49,929 bases of DNA from Oscillospiraceae bacterium (GTDB lineage: Bacteria; Bacillota; Clostridia; Oscillospirales; Oscillospiraceae). How positions within the stretch are numbered: position 1 is the stretch's first letter; each line of letters starts with the position of its first letter. A program made the position numbers and the translations under genes. Positions 24,767 through 33,775 of this stretch are shown one piece after another. The stretch is taken from contig SVLO01000013.1 in assembly GCA_015067885.1 (NCBI GenBank), positions 1 through 49,929 of the forward strand, given 5' to 3'. Below the pieces are notes generated by a model. The model saw nothing but the letters and a program-made list of their open reading frames with translations. It was not told the DNA's origin and did no database searches.

Positions 24767-27700
24767 TCACTTCGTCGTTTTGCAGAAATTCATCAACATC
24801 TGCGCCGTCTGGGCGCGGGTGGCCTGTTCGGTGGCATTGGTGAAGGGGACGTTGTCCAAAATCCCCGCTTCCACCGCCCAGCCCAGGGCGTCCGCCGCCC
24901 AGCCGCTGTAGCTGCCCACACCGGACAGGTCGCCGTTACCGTCAGGCCCGCCGGAGTAGTTGCGCAGAATGACCGCCACCTGCTCAACGGTAACGGCATC
25001 CTCCGGCTTGAACAGGCCGCCGCCGTAGCCGCTGACCACCTTGTTGGCGCTGCCCCAGGTCACGGCGTTGTTGTACCACTGACCGGTCGGCACATCGGAG
25101 AAGCTGTGGGTCAGGCCGTTCAGGGCGGGCTGCCCCTCCCGGTTGTACAGCACCTGCACCACCATGGCCCGGTTCAGGGTGTCGTCGGGGCCGAACTTGT
25201 CGGCGTTGTAGCCGCTCATGATGCCGTTGGCCACCACGTAGTCCACAGCCTGTTTGGCCCAGTGGCCCTCCACATCGGCAAAGGTCTTGTCCGCAGCCGG
25301 CTCGTCCTCGCCCGGGGTCTTCTCAATGGTGAAGGTATCCAGCACGTTTTCCGCCAGCACATAGTCCTCGGTGGTGGAACCCAGGGCGTAGTTGGTAAAG
25401 GTCAGGGTGTTGTCAGTGACCTCCACCAAAACAGCCTGTCGGTCCACCTCCTTGCCGGACACGGTGACCAGCGCCATGGGATGGACGTAGTCATCGGCGT
25501 TACGGGAGGAGCCGGAGCTGGAGGAGGCGGTGATGTGCAGCACGCCCGTGGGGGCGGTGACCTTTACCGGGACGGATGCCAGCTTGGTGTTGGTGTGGGT
25601 CGTGCCGTTCAGATCGGTCCAGCTAACGTAGGTGGGGCTGGTGGTGCCGTCGGCGTAGGTGTAGTAGTTGGTGCCGTCCTCGGCGGTGTTATTCAGGGCG
25701 GTGGCGTACTCGTTGCCGTAGTACATATCGTTGACACTTTCGTCCACGTGGTTCATCACGTGGGTGCGGGTGTAGGTATGGTCGTGGCCGGACAGGATCA
25801 CGTCAAAGCCACGCGCGTCGATGCCGGGCAGCAGGAACTGGCGCATATCCACGAACATATACTGCTCGGGCCGGGTGGTGTACTCCCCGCCGCTGTCCCG
25901 GGTGAAGTTGTTGTGATAGCTGGAGCCGTAGGGGGACTCGTGGTAGACCACAACTTTCCACTTGATGTCCGTATTATCCTTATTCAGCTCCAGCACCTTA
26001 TCGATGAATTCCAGATGGTACTCCGCCGCCTGCCGATTGCGGTTTCGATAGCTGCCGGCGTGGGTGGCCGCCGTCCGCCCCCAGTCAAAGTCGTTGACGT
26101 TCAGGCAGACGAACAGGACGGAATTATAGGTGTACCAGTAGTCGGCGCCCACCATATTGGTGTCCCCCGCGGTAACGGTGTGGCCGTAATACTTGCCGGT
26201 GGCGGGGTTCACGATGTAGCCCGGCTCGTTGAAGTGCTGGTAGTGGTCGCCCTTGGAGCCATTGTCGTGGTTGCCCACCAGGGTACTCATGGCCACGGTG
26301 GGGATCCACTCATTGTTCAGCAGGGCATCGTACATATTGGCGTGGGTGGCGTGGTCGGCGTTGGCCGTGATCTGGTCACCGGCGCTGACCCAAAAATCCG
26401 CGTCGGCGAAGATGGGGTCGGTGGTGAGTTGGTTCAGGGTCCGGTCCCAGCCGTCCTTCTGCCGATACAGCGGAGTGGAGGGCTGGCCCAACTGGGGGTC
26501 ACCCAGGAATACAAAGCTGAATTCCTCCGTCTTCTCCCCCACCCGGAAGGTATACATCTCGCTCTTGTCCCCACCGTTGGACACCTGATAGGTGTAGCTG
26601 GTGCCGGGGGTCAGGTTGTCGACGGTGGCCTTGTTATTATAGAAGCCGGAGCGCAGGGACTTGTCGCCGTCCCGGGTGGCCGCCACCTTCACGGCGTTGG
26701 CGGGGAAGGTGCCGTTATAAAGGTCGGCGGTCCTGGCGTAGGTGATGTACCCCGCCTCACCGCTTTGGGAGTACCAGGTGAAGTTACGCTTGGTCATGTC
26801 GCTGCCCGGCTGCATGACAAGATTGGTAATGGGCAGCACCGGCTCCTCCGAGGGGGCAGAGGCCGAGGCCTCGTAGATATAGCTGCCACTCTCCTTGACC
26901 GTGGTGTCCCCCTCCGCCACGGTCAGCTTGGCGGAGGACTTGACGTAGGCTCTGCCGGTCAGGCTGCCCACACTGCTGACGGTGGTGCTGTCGCCGATGT
27001 CAAGTGTCGTATACAGATTGTCCACCACGGGGGCGCCGGTGATGGTCAGGGTAGTGTTGTGATTGCCGTTTTCGGGCCGGATGGTCAGTTCCTCCACAGC
27101 GCCGCCGCTGAGGTTGATCACGCAGCCCCGTAGCCAGCTGTCCCCGGCCCCCTCCACGGTGGCAAACTCGTTCTTGGCCGTGTTCCACACAAGGCCCCGG
27201 CCGATGGTGCCGCCGCTGACGGTCACCCTGGAGGTATGCAGGTACAAGTTGGCACCCTTGTCCATGGTCTTGTTGCCGGTAATCTCGCCGCCACTGATTT
27301 CCACCACGGGGTAGACACTCTCCCCCGACAGGTTGGCCTCCGCCGTGCCGATGGCACCACCGCGGTAGGTGGCGGTATTATCCGTAATCACGCCGCCGGA
27401 GATAAGGGTGGAGGTGTTCTCCTCCACGAAGATGGCACCGCCCATTTTGGCGGTATTTCCGCTGATTTCGCCGCCGCGGATTTCCACGGTGCCGGCGTTG
27501 TAGATGGCGCCGCCCTCGGTGGTGCAGGTGTGACCAGCCAGCTTGCCGCTCTCCAGCACCAGCTTGCCGCCCCGCTGCACGTCGATCATACAAACGCCGC
27601 TTTCGATGCCGCGAAGCTCACCGCCGCCGGCGCTGTCACGAACGGTCAGGGTCACGCCGTTGCCCACCATGACGAAAGGTGCCTCGGGGCCGGTCAGGAT

Positions 27701-27916
27701 GTGGCCGTTCAGATCCAGGGTGTACTCGCCCTTGGTTTTCAGCGCGGCGCCAAAGGCGGACAGCTGGGTGTCCTCCGTCAGGGTCAGCACGCCGTTGCGC
27801 ACAAACTTTGACGCCGACAGCGGCCCCTCTGCGGCAAAGACCGACATGGGAAGCAGCGTGGCCAACAGAGCCACACAGCACAGCCACGCCATCCATTTTT
27901 TCAGGGTCATTTTCAT
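24767..27916 (-). CDS. SLH-anchored beta-helix/metallophosphatase protein
   Basis: A 1,049-residue surface protein. It has a signal peptide (KKWMAWLCCVALLATLLPM, cleavage near VFA-AEG), beta-helix repeats (about 50-340), a phosphatase Fn3 domain (about 360-460), and a calcineurin-like phosphoesterase (GDPQLGQP near 472, GDQ, GNHDNG, YHESP, GHDHTYTR). Three C-terminal SLH domains (about 875-1049, beginning FADVEGHWAKQAV) close it. The SLH block is close to that of the giant protein at 7474-13386. The ATG at 27916 has AAAGGA upstream and begins a clean signal peptide; the in-frame start at 27976 adds 20 residues without one. It is the first gene of the pair, possibly from a weak TTGCCT-17-TAGAAT promoter near 27970-28000. 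Confidence 0.9.
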   Translation of the reverse strand: MKMTLKKWMAWLCCVALLATLLPMSVFAAEGPLSASKFVRNGVLTLTEDTQLSAFGAALKTKGEYTLDLNGHILTGPEAPFVMVGNGVTLTVRDSAGGGELRGIESGVCMIDVQRGGKLVLESGKLAGHTCTTEGGAIYNAGTVEIRGGEISGNTAKMGGAIFVEENTSTLISGGVITDNTATYRGGAIGTAEANLSGESVYPVVEISGGEITGNKTMDKGANLYLHTSRVTVSGGTIGRGLVWNTAKNEFATVEGAGDSWLRGCVINLSGGAVEELTIRPENGNHNTTLTITGAPVVDNLYTTLDIGDSTTVSSVGSLTGRAYVKSSAKLTVAEGDTTVKESGSYIYEASASAPSEEPVLPITNLVMQPGSDMTKRNFTWYSQSGEAGYITYARTADLYNGTFPANAVKVAATRDGDKSLRSGFYNNKATVDNLTPGTSYTYQVSNGGDKSEMYTFRVGEKTEEFSFVFLGDPQLGQPSTPLYRQKDGWDRTLNQLTTDPIFADADFWVSAGDQITANADHATHANMYDALLNNEWIPTVAMSTLVGNHDNGSKGDHYQHFNEPGYIVNPATGKYYGHTVTAGDTNMVGADYWYTYNSVLFVCLNVNDFDWGRTAATHAGSYRNRNRQAAEYHLEFIDKVLELNKDNTDIKWKVVVYHESPYGSSYHNNFTRDSGGEYTTRPEQYMFVDMRQFLLPGIDARGFDVILSGHDHTYTRTHVMNHVDESVNDMYYGNEYATALNNTAEDGTNYYTYADGTTSPTYVSWTDLNGTTHTNTKLASVPVKVTAPTGVLHITASSSSGSSRNADDYVHPMALVTVSGKEVDRQAVLVEVTDNTLTFTNYALGSTTEDYVLAENVLDTFTIEKTPGEDEPAADKTFADVEGHWAKQAVDYVVANGIMSGYNADKFGPDDTLNRAMVVQVLYNREGQPALNGLTHSFSDVPTGQWYNNAVTWGSANKVVSGYGGGLFKPEDAVTVEQVAVILRNYSGGPDGNGDLSGVGSYSGWAADALGWAVEAGILDNVPFTNATEQATRAQTAQMLMNFCKTTK

Positions 27917-28040
27917 GGTCGCACCATTCCTTTGTGCCAAACGGCAAAACTTGATACATATTATTCTATAAAACACCTTTTATAAAGGCAAGTGCAAAAA
28001 CTATATTTTTTCCTTGCAAAAAGTGTGCGTGCAACAGCAA

Positions 28041-28078
28041 ACGCGCCTTGCAGCCACAAAGCCGCAAGGCGTGTTTTT
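28041..28078. terminator. Terminator after the two-gene oxidoreductase operon
   Basis: ACGCGCCTTGC and GCAAGGCGTGT form a stem with a 12-base loop, with one G-U type position. The T-run is better on the plus strand, but the only neighbour in need of it is the leftward operon. Confidence 0.6.
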
Positions 28079-28085
28079 GTATCAA

Positions 28086-28940
28086 TCAGGCGCGGTGGAT
28101 AACCTCTTCCTTCCCGCTTTGGATGGCGCGCTCGATGGCACACATCACAAACACAGGGGCAATGATGTCATCGTAGGAAGTCTTCTGCTCCTCACCACGA
28201 ACCAGGTCATAGAACTCGGCAAACTCCTTCTCGAAACAGCCAGCAAACCGGTACTGCTCAAACACGCCGTAGTTTTCGCAGCTGACACCGGCATAGAAGT
28301 TGTCATTCTTCTCCACAAACTGCAGATTCACGTCGTAGCTGTCATAGTGGACAATGCAGTTGATGACCTTGCCGTTGACAAAGGCCTGCACGCTGTTGGG
28401 ATAGTAGCCGAAAATCTCACCCATGGCCTGCACCAGATGCTGGGCGTAGTAGGGGAAGCCACCGTACTCGTTGTCGGTGTTGATGGGGGCACGCAGCAGA
28501 CCGCCGTACACCTCGCCCCAGGTCTGTTCCTCCACCGCCTTTTTCAAATCCTGCACCGGCTGGGGGAAGCGGCACAGGGAGCCGCCGCAGGCCTTGACCT
28601 TGCGGGCCAGCAGGTCGGCCTTCAGGGCAAGGGCGTCCTCCTCGCTGTTGACCACAGGCTTATCCAGCATCACAGGCACGCCGGTGGCGATGTAGGGCTT
28701 GGTCATGGCATAGCGCTTGCCGCCGTGGCGAGCCACGTTGACAACACCGTCCACCTTGCCCACCAGCTCGTCAGCGGTTTTCATAACGGGCACGCCGTAC
28801 TTCTTGCCCAGCGCTTCGGCGACGCCCTCCTCATCGCTGTAGAGGCCAATCACCTGCACGTCGCTGTAGTCCTTGGAAATGATGTCCAGAAAGCCGATAG
28901 CGTGGGAGTTCTCGCAGCCCAAAATCGCAATCTTATACAT
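28086..28940 (-). CDS. Gfo/Idh/MocA family oxidoreductase
   Basis: A 284-residue NAD(P)-dependent oxidoreductase of sugars or cyclitols. The N-terminal Rossmann fold shows a degenerate GxGxxG (ILGCENSHAIGF), and MLDKPVV replaces the usual EKP motif. A C-terminal alpha/beta substrate domain follows. It is shorter than typical (330-360 residues) and could be a partner subunit of the larger paralogue next door. The ATG at 28940 is preferred over TTG at 28946 because GGGAGG is eight bases upstream. It lies 14 bases after the first oxidoreductase gene. Confidence 0.87.
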   Translation of the reverse strand: MYKIAILGCENSHAIGFLDIISKDYSDVQVIGLYSDEEGVAEALGKKYGVPVMKTADELVGKVDGVVNVARHGGKRYAMTKPYIATGVPVMLDKPVVNSEEDALALKADLLARKVKACGGSLCRFPQPVQDLKKAVEEQTWGEVYGGLLRAPINTDNEYGGFPYYAQHLVQAMGEIFGYYPNSVQAFVNGKVINCIVHYDSYDVNLQFVEKNDNFYAGVSCENYGVFEQYRFAGCFEKEFAEFYDLVRGEEQKTSYDDIIAPVFVMCAIERAIQSGKEEVIHRA

Positions 28941-28954
28941 ATCCAATCCCTCCC

Positions 28955-30031
28955 TTAGAACTTAACGGGCAGGGGGTTCTGGGCGTGGGCAGTTTCGATG
29001 ATGCTGATAATCTGGGCCGCCCATTCAGGCTTGACGGCCAGCTCGGCACCCTCGGTGAGGTGCTTGTACACGGACTCGTAATACATCTCCGTTGCCACCA
29101 CGAGGCGATTGTCATAGGCGCCCTCTTCCTCGTGGGTAATCAGCTGCTCAGAGCAGTAGGTGGGCAGGCCGTTGGCATCCTTCAACGTCTCCAGTACCAA
29201 GGGCTGTTCAGGGTTTTCCCCTTCCACAATGTACTTCATCTTCCAACCGCTGAAGCTGGACTGGAACGTGCCCTTGGAGCCCAAAACCTTAAAGCTGGCA
29301 CTGGGGAAGGCATCGTTGGAGTTGACCTCCACGTCCACCACAGGCTTGCCGGGGGCGGTAATCAGAATCTTGGCATAGGTGTCGGAGTCACCGCTGGACA
29401 TAACCTGACTCTGATTCAGGCGGGAGAACACCACCTGAATGTCGGGGTCACCGTCCAGGAAACCAACCGCCAGACCAATGGGGTGAGGGCCGGTGTTGTA
29501 GATGTTGCCGCCCATCTTGACCTGGGTGCTCTGCCAGTCCCAACGGCGGCTAAAGCCACTGTAGGTGATGTCAATCTGCTGGATTTCGCCCAGCTTGCCG
29601 CTGTCGATAACCTCCTTGGTCTTGAGGTAGTACTCGGACAGAAAGGCCTGCTGGAACACGGCCAATTTCACGCCCTTATCCTTGGCCTTCTTGATGATGG
29701 CATCGCACTCATAGCGAGTACGGGCAAAGGGCTTTTCGGTCACCACATTAAAGCCGGCCTCCAGCAGACCCATGGCCACCTCGTAATGCTCGTTGGACAC
29801 GCTGGCATTGACCACCAGATCAATGTCGGTGCGGCCGTAAATCTCCTCGGGGCTGGCGAACACCTCGCAGCCGGGGTACTCCTCCAGGGCGCGAGCGCGG
29901 AACGCCTCGTCCCGATCCACCACGGCCACCACGTTGTACAGCTTTTGGCCGGCCTCCTTAAGGAAGTAAGCTCCGTGGATGCCGCGGCCGCTTCGACCCT
30001 GACCAATGATGGCTACGTTCAGTTTTTTCAT
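28955..30031 (-). CDS. Gfo/Idh/MocA family oxidoreductase
   Basis: A 358-residue NAD(P)-dependent dehydrogenase of the glucose-fructose/inositol dehydrogenase family. It has GQGRSGRGIHG (nucleotide-binding loop), the conserved TEKPFA motif, and GPHPIGLAVGFLDGDP with the catalytic-region His. It probably oxidises or interconverts a sugar derivative in the cytoplasm. The ATG has GGGAGG upstream. First gene of a two-gene operon, divergent from the AraC regulator at 30170, which is the likely controller. Confidence 0.92.
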   Translation of the reverse strand: MKKLNVAIIGQGRSGRGIHGAYFLKEAGQKLYNVVAVVDRDEAFRARALEEYPGCEVFASPEEIYGRTDIDLVVNASVSNEHYEVAMGLLEAGFNVVTEKPFARTRYECDAIIKKAKDKGVKLAVFQQAFLSEYYLKTKEVIDSGKLGEIQQIDITYSGFSRRWDWQSTQVKMGGNIYNTGPHPIGLAVGFLDGDPDIQVVFSRLNQSQVMSSGDSDTYAKILITAPGKPVVDVEVNSNDAFPSASFKVLGSKGTFQSSFSGWKMKYIVEGENPEQPLVLETLKDANGLPTYCSEQLITHEEEGAYDNRLVVATEMYYESVYKHLTEGAELAVKPEWAAQIISIIETAHAQNPLPVKF

Positions 30032-30117
30032 TGTTACATCCTCCCTTTGTTTCGGATTTGCGCCTCCATCATAATCCCTATTTTTTGATAGTGAATATGC
30101 AAAAATCGGTTCTTGTA

Positions 30118-30146
30118 TTGCAATTAGTGTGGTTTTGTGCTATACT
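30118..30146 (+). promoter_or_regulatory. Promoter of AraC regulator 3
   Basis: TTGCAA (30118-30123), 17 bases, TATACT (30141-30146). The transcript would start near 30153, only about 20-26 bases before the coding region. Confidence 0.6.
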
Positions 30147-30169
30147 AGCCTCAACTCAGTTCAAAAGGT

Positions 30170-31021
30170 GTGTTGACATTGAAAAAGCCCACATTCAAAC
30201 ATCGATTTTCTTATCGAAATGACATCATATATTTTGGCCATGCCACTGTGGAATCCCCTATGGAGCACATCCGCCCCAACTTTCACGTCCACGACGTGGC
30301 CGAACTCATCCTGGTAAAAAGCGGAAACGTCTCCGCCATCATTGGCGAGCAGATGTATCGTCTGGGTAAAAACAGTCTCATAATTTTCCGCGCCAACACA
30401 CCCCACCGCATGATGTTCGACGGAAACAGTGATTACGAGCGGTATGACATCCTCTTTGATGAGGCCGTTTTAGCCAACCAAATTTTCGACCGCATCCCCA
30501 AAAACCTGTGCTACATTGACTGCAACGGCAACAACTCCATCCTGAGCCTGTTCGAAAAGCTGGATTTCTTCTGCACCCACTTTAACGGAGACGATTTGGA
30601 CCTGCTTCTCAAAAACACCATCGAGGAACTGCTGTTTCACATTTACCTCTCTCCCCCCGACGATTACGATGGCGAGCTATTGTCCTTCCACCCCACCTTG
30701 AAAGAGGCCATAAAATACATCAACCACCACTACTGTGAGCAAATCACCATCGATGATATGGCCCGGCACCTGTGCGTCAACAAAAGTCACTTGCACCACC
30801 TGTTTACGGAGTTTTTGCAGATTACCCCTAAAAAGTACATCAACATTCGCCGGTTGGCCAAGGCACAGAAGCTGATTCGCATGGGGGAAAAACCCAGTTC
30901 CATCTTCTCCTCCTGCGGGTTCTGGGACTACGCCACCTTCTTCCGCAACTATACCTCCTACTTCGGCTACACCCCCTCCCAGGAGGGAGAGATCGTGGCA
31001 AATCGAAGCATAGACCTGTAA
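30170..31021 (+). CDS. AraC family transcriptional regulator (3 of 5)
   Basis: A regulator of up to 283 residues. It has an N-terminal cupin sensor (HVHDVAELILVKSG, GKNSLIIFRANTPHR) and a C-terminal AraC domain (DDMARHLCVNKSHLHHLFTE and CGFWDYATFFRNYTSYFGYT). It is divergent from the two Gfo/Idh/MocA genes, its likely targets. The start is uncertain: GTG at 30170, TTG at 30173 or TTG at 30179. The only Shine-Dalgarno-like sequence (AAAAGG, 30163-30168) best suits TTG at 30179. A weak start would keep its level low. Confidence 0.88.
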   Translation: MLTLKKPTFKHRFSYRNDIIYFGHATVESPMEHIRPNFHVHDVAELILVKSGNVSAIIGEQMYRLGKNSLIIFRANTPHRMMFDGNSDYERYDILFDEAVLANQIFDRIPKNLCYIDCNGNNSILSLFEKLDFFCTHFNGDDLDLLLKNTIEELLFHIYLSPPDDYDGELLSFHPTLKEAIKYINHHYCEQITIDDMARHLCVNKSHLHHLFTEFLQITPKKYINIRRLAKAQKLIRMGEKPSSIFSSCGFWDYATFFRNYTSYFGYTPSQEGEIVANRSIDL

Positions 31022-31022
31022 A

Positions 31023-31061
31023 AAAACACGCCCTGCGGCCAATGGCCGCAGGGCGTGTTTT
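31023..31061. terminator. Bidirectional terminator between AraC 3 and the acyl-CoA ligase gene
   Basis: A perfect 18-bp stem (31023-31040 with 31044-31061) with an AAT loop and A/T tracts on both sides serves both convergent genes. Confidence 0.9.
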
Positions 31062-31067
31062 GTATTT

Positions 31068-32807
31068 TTACTTTACAGCTTCTTCGCTCGGTTCCTTGGC
31101 CAGCTTTGCCAGTTCTTCCTCCTCCAGCACCCGGTAGGCCACCTTACCCACCAGGGTCTTGGGCAATTCCTCCCGGAACTCGATGTCGTAGGGCATGGCG
31201 TACTTGGCCACGTGTTCACGGCAGTGGTCCAGCAAGATCCGTCGGGTTTCCTCCACAGGCTCTGCCCCCGCCGCCAGCTTGACGAATGCTTTGACCTTCT
31301 GCATCTTGTAATCATCGGGAACACCGATGACGCAGCTCATCTGCACCAGCTCATGGGCATCCAGAATGTTCTCGATCTGCGCAGGGTACACGTTGTAGCC
31401 GGAGGAAATGATCATGCGTTTGGCCCGACCTTTGAAGTAGACGAAACCCTCACTGTCCATCTTACCCAAATCGCCGGTATACACCCAGGTCAGTCCGTCG
31501 GCGTGGGTACGCAGGGTCTGGGCCGTTTCCTCGGGATGGTTCATGTACTCCCTCATCACCGTGGGACCGGCCAGCAGGATCTCACCCTCCTCACCGTAGG
31601 GCAGCTCCCTATCTGTGTCCGGCTCCACGATTTTGATGTAGGTATCGGGGAAGGGCAGGCCGATGCTGCCCTCCTTGGCCATGTGGGCAGGGGTCAGGCA
31701 GCAGGCGGTGACGGTTTCGGTGGTGCCGTAGCCCTCCCGCACCTGGATGCGGGCGTTGTGGTCATAGAGGAATTTATCCAGCTTTTTCTTCAGCTCCACC
31801 GACAGCGAGTCGCCGCCGGAAAACACGCCCTTCAGGCAGCTCAGGTCCGCGCTGTCCATGTCGGGCAGGCGCAGCAGCGCCTCGTACAGTGTGGGAACGC
31901 CGGCAATGTAGTTGCAGCGGTTTTTGACCAAATCTCTGGCATAGCTCTTGGGGGTGAACCGGGGTACCAGGATGCACCGGCCGCCCTGAGAGAGCATGGT
32001 GTGGATACAAACACCCAAGCCAAAGCCGTGGAACACCGGCATGGCCGCCAGCATCTTGTCTCCGGGCCGGAACATGGGGTTGGTGGCAACCACCTGCCGG
32101 CCCAGCGCGTTGAAGTTGCGGTTGGTCAGCACGATGCCCTTGGAGGTACCCGTGGTGCCACCGGAATACAGGATAACGGCGGGGTCCTCCGCCCGGCGCT
32201 GGACTTTGTATCGGTAGAAGCAGTGCTTTTGCATACGCAAAAACTCGTCCCAGCGGATCACCGGGGCGTCGGCGGGGATCTTCTCGATCTTACGCCCGGA
32301 GGTAAGCATATAGCCGGCCTTGATGGGCGTGGCCAGGGCATCCTTAATGCTGGCAATGATGATGTTGACCACCTTGGTATTCTGACGCACCCGCTCAAAC
32401 TTGTGGTAAAATTGGTCCAGGGTAATGGCGGTCACACTGCCGGAGTCATTGAGGTAGAACTCAATTTCCTTTTCAGCGGACAGGGGGTGGATCATACTGG
32501 CCACGGCACCCACCAAATTCACCGCGTAGAACAGATAGATGGCCTGGGGGCAGTTGGGCATGGCAATGGTGACCCGGTCCCCCTCCCGCACGCCGATGGT
32601 GCGCAGGGCCTTGGCGCAGATCTCCACTTCCTCCACCAGTTTTTTGTAGGTGGTGGACTTGCCCATAAAGTCAAAGGCCACATAGTCGGGATACCTTTGG
32701 GCGATGGACTGGACCGCCTCAAACATGGTACCGTTGAAGTAGTCAATACTCAGGGGTATATCACCCAAACTGCCCGCCCAGGGCGTTTTCGCTGTAATCA
32801 TACTCAT
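31068..32807 (-). CDS. Acyl-CoA synthetase (AMP-binding)
   Basis: A 579-residue adenylate-forming ligase that activates a carboxylic acid, probably a fatty acid, to its CoA thioester. Motifs seen are YSGGTTGTSKG (phosphate loop), GYGTTET, YTGDLGKMD and a C-terminal PKTLVGKVAYR with the expected catalytic Lys. Substrate chain length cannot be read from the sequence. The start at 32807 lies two bases after the stop of the E2-like gene, with GGAG within that gene's end, so the two are tightly coupled. It is convergent with AraC 3 at its 3' end. Confidence 0.92.
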   Translation of the reverse strand: MSMITAKTPWAGSLGDIPLSIDYFNGTMFEAVQSIAQRYPDYVAFDFMGKSTTYKKLVEEVEICAKALRTIGVREGDRVTIAMPNCPQAIYLFYAVNLVGAVASMIHPLSAEKEIEFYLNDSGSVTAITLDQFYHKFERVRQNTKVVNIIIASIKDALATPIKAGYMLTSGRKIEKIPADAPVIRWDEFLRMQKHCFYRYKVQRRAEDPAVILYSGGTTGTSKGIVLTNRNFNALGRQVVATNPMFRPGDKMLAAMPVFHGFGLGVCIHTMLSQGGRCILVPRFTPKSYARDLVKNRCNYIAGVPTLYEALLRLPDMDSADLSCLKGVFSGGDSLSVELKKKLDKFLYDHNARIQVREGYGTTETVTACCLTPAHMAKEGSIGLPFPDTYIKIVEPDTDRELPYGEEGEILLAGPTVMREYMNHPEETAQTLRTHADGLTWVYTGDLGKMDSEGFVYFKGRAKRMIISSGYNVYPAQIENILDAHELVQMSCVIGVPDDYKMQKVKAFVKLAAGAEPVEETRRILLDHCREHVAKYAMPYDIEFREELPKTLVGKVAYRVLEEEELAKLAKEPSEEAVK

Positions 32808-32808
32808 A

Positions 32809-33666
32809 TCAATACTCCACTTCCTCGCTCAGGGGCCGCTCCAGCAGCTCAGGATTTTCCAGCAGAGTTTTGAGCAGCCGCATGGTCTTGGCATAGTAAT
32901 AGCCGTCTGCAATACGCTCGTCAATGGTCATGCCAAGATCCACGCTCATGCGCATCTCCATATTGCCTTCTTCATCAAAGAAGGGGCGCTTTTTCATCAG
33001 GCCGATGGCGCAGAACACGGAGTTGGTACCCCAGTTGGTCATGTGATGGTAGCCCGCGTCGATCTTCAGGCTGCCCAGATTGGTCAGCACCACAGAGGAG
33101 TGGTACGGATCGGTGGCAATCAGCCCCTTGGGCAGCCAGCCATGGTTATCCAAAAAACGCACCAGCCGACCGATGGCGCCCCGGAAGGGCAGCTTTTGAA
33201 CAAAGTCCATCCCCTCGGTGGAGGCGTCCTTCTTGTCGCTGCGGGTAAAGGACACCTGACGGTAGATCTCGTTGTGGATGGTGTCGATGGTATCCGTGTC
33301 CACGGCATAGATACGGGCCAGGGCCTCGCCTCCGTCGTCGGAAAAGACCTTCTTCACCGTAAAGGCGGCGGTCAGTTCGTTGCGCTGATACATCTTGTGC
33401 CGTTTGATAAATCGATTCATTTGCGGCCGCAGCATAATGGTCTTCAGCACTGCGGTGACGATCAACTGAAACAGATTATAGCGATAATCGGGATCGTCCT
33501 GATTCTTCCGCGCCAAATATTCCTCGGCCTTCGTCAGGTCAATGCGCAGGTGCATGAACGCCTCGTTATCGCAGCGATTGGGGAAAATCATAGGCATAAT
33601 GCAATGCATGGAATCGATGTCGCGCAGCAGCTTGCCGTCCCGGCGGTCGCCCCATTTTTTAGCCAT
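32809..33666 (-). CDS. E2/CAT-like acyltransferase-fold protein lacking the catalytic His
   Basis: A 285-residue protein whose C-terminal half resembles the catalytic domain of 2-oxo-acid dehydrogenase E2 and chloramphenicol acetyltransferase. It has a TNLGS strand, an IGLMKKRPFF strand and the end pattern LLKTLLENPELL. It lacks lipoyl and E1/E3-binding domains, and no other 2-oxo-acid dehydrogenase genes are nearby. The motif that should read DHRxxDG reads DERIADG, so the catalytic His is replaced by Glu250. It may be a non-catalytic partner or use a different chemistry. The ATG at 33666 has GAGAGG upstream. It is co-transcribed with an acyl-CoA ligase. Confidence 0.7.
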   Translation of the reverse strand: MAKKWGDRRDGKLLRDIDSMHCIMPMIFPNRCDNEAFMHLRIDLTKAEEYLARKNQDDPDYRYNLFQLIVTAVLKTIMLRPQMNRFIKRHKMYQRNELTAAFTVKKVFSDDGGEALARIYAVDTDTIDTIHNEIYRQVSFTRSDKKDASTEGMDFVQKLPFRGAIGRLVRFLDNHGWLPKGLIATDPYHSSVVLTNLGSLKIDAGYHHMTNWGTNSVFCAIGLMKKRPFFDEEGNMEMRMSVDLGMTIDERIADGYYYAKTMRLLKTLLENPELLERPLSEEVEY

Positions 33667-33734
33667 AGTTATCCTCTCTCCCTTGGCCGGCAGCCCGCTG
33701 TTTGTCCGCGGACCGCACTCGGCAATATACGGCG

Positions 33735-33763
33735 ATTATAGCAGATTTCGTCGTCCAACTCAA
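33735..33763 (-). promoter_or_regulatory. Promoter of the E2-like/acyl-CoA ligase operon
   Basis: TTGAGT (complement of 33758-33763), 17 bases, TATAAT (complement of 33735-33740). It starts 12 bases beyond the stop codon of AraC 4. Confidence 0.55.
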
Positions 33764-33775
33764 TAGTCGGTTTTC

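Noticed and set aside
24767..27916. Recent duplication of the tandem phosphatase genes
   Set aside because: The proteins share layout but differ in length, repeats and C-terminus; their sequences are too divergent for a recent event.
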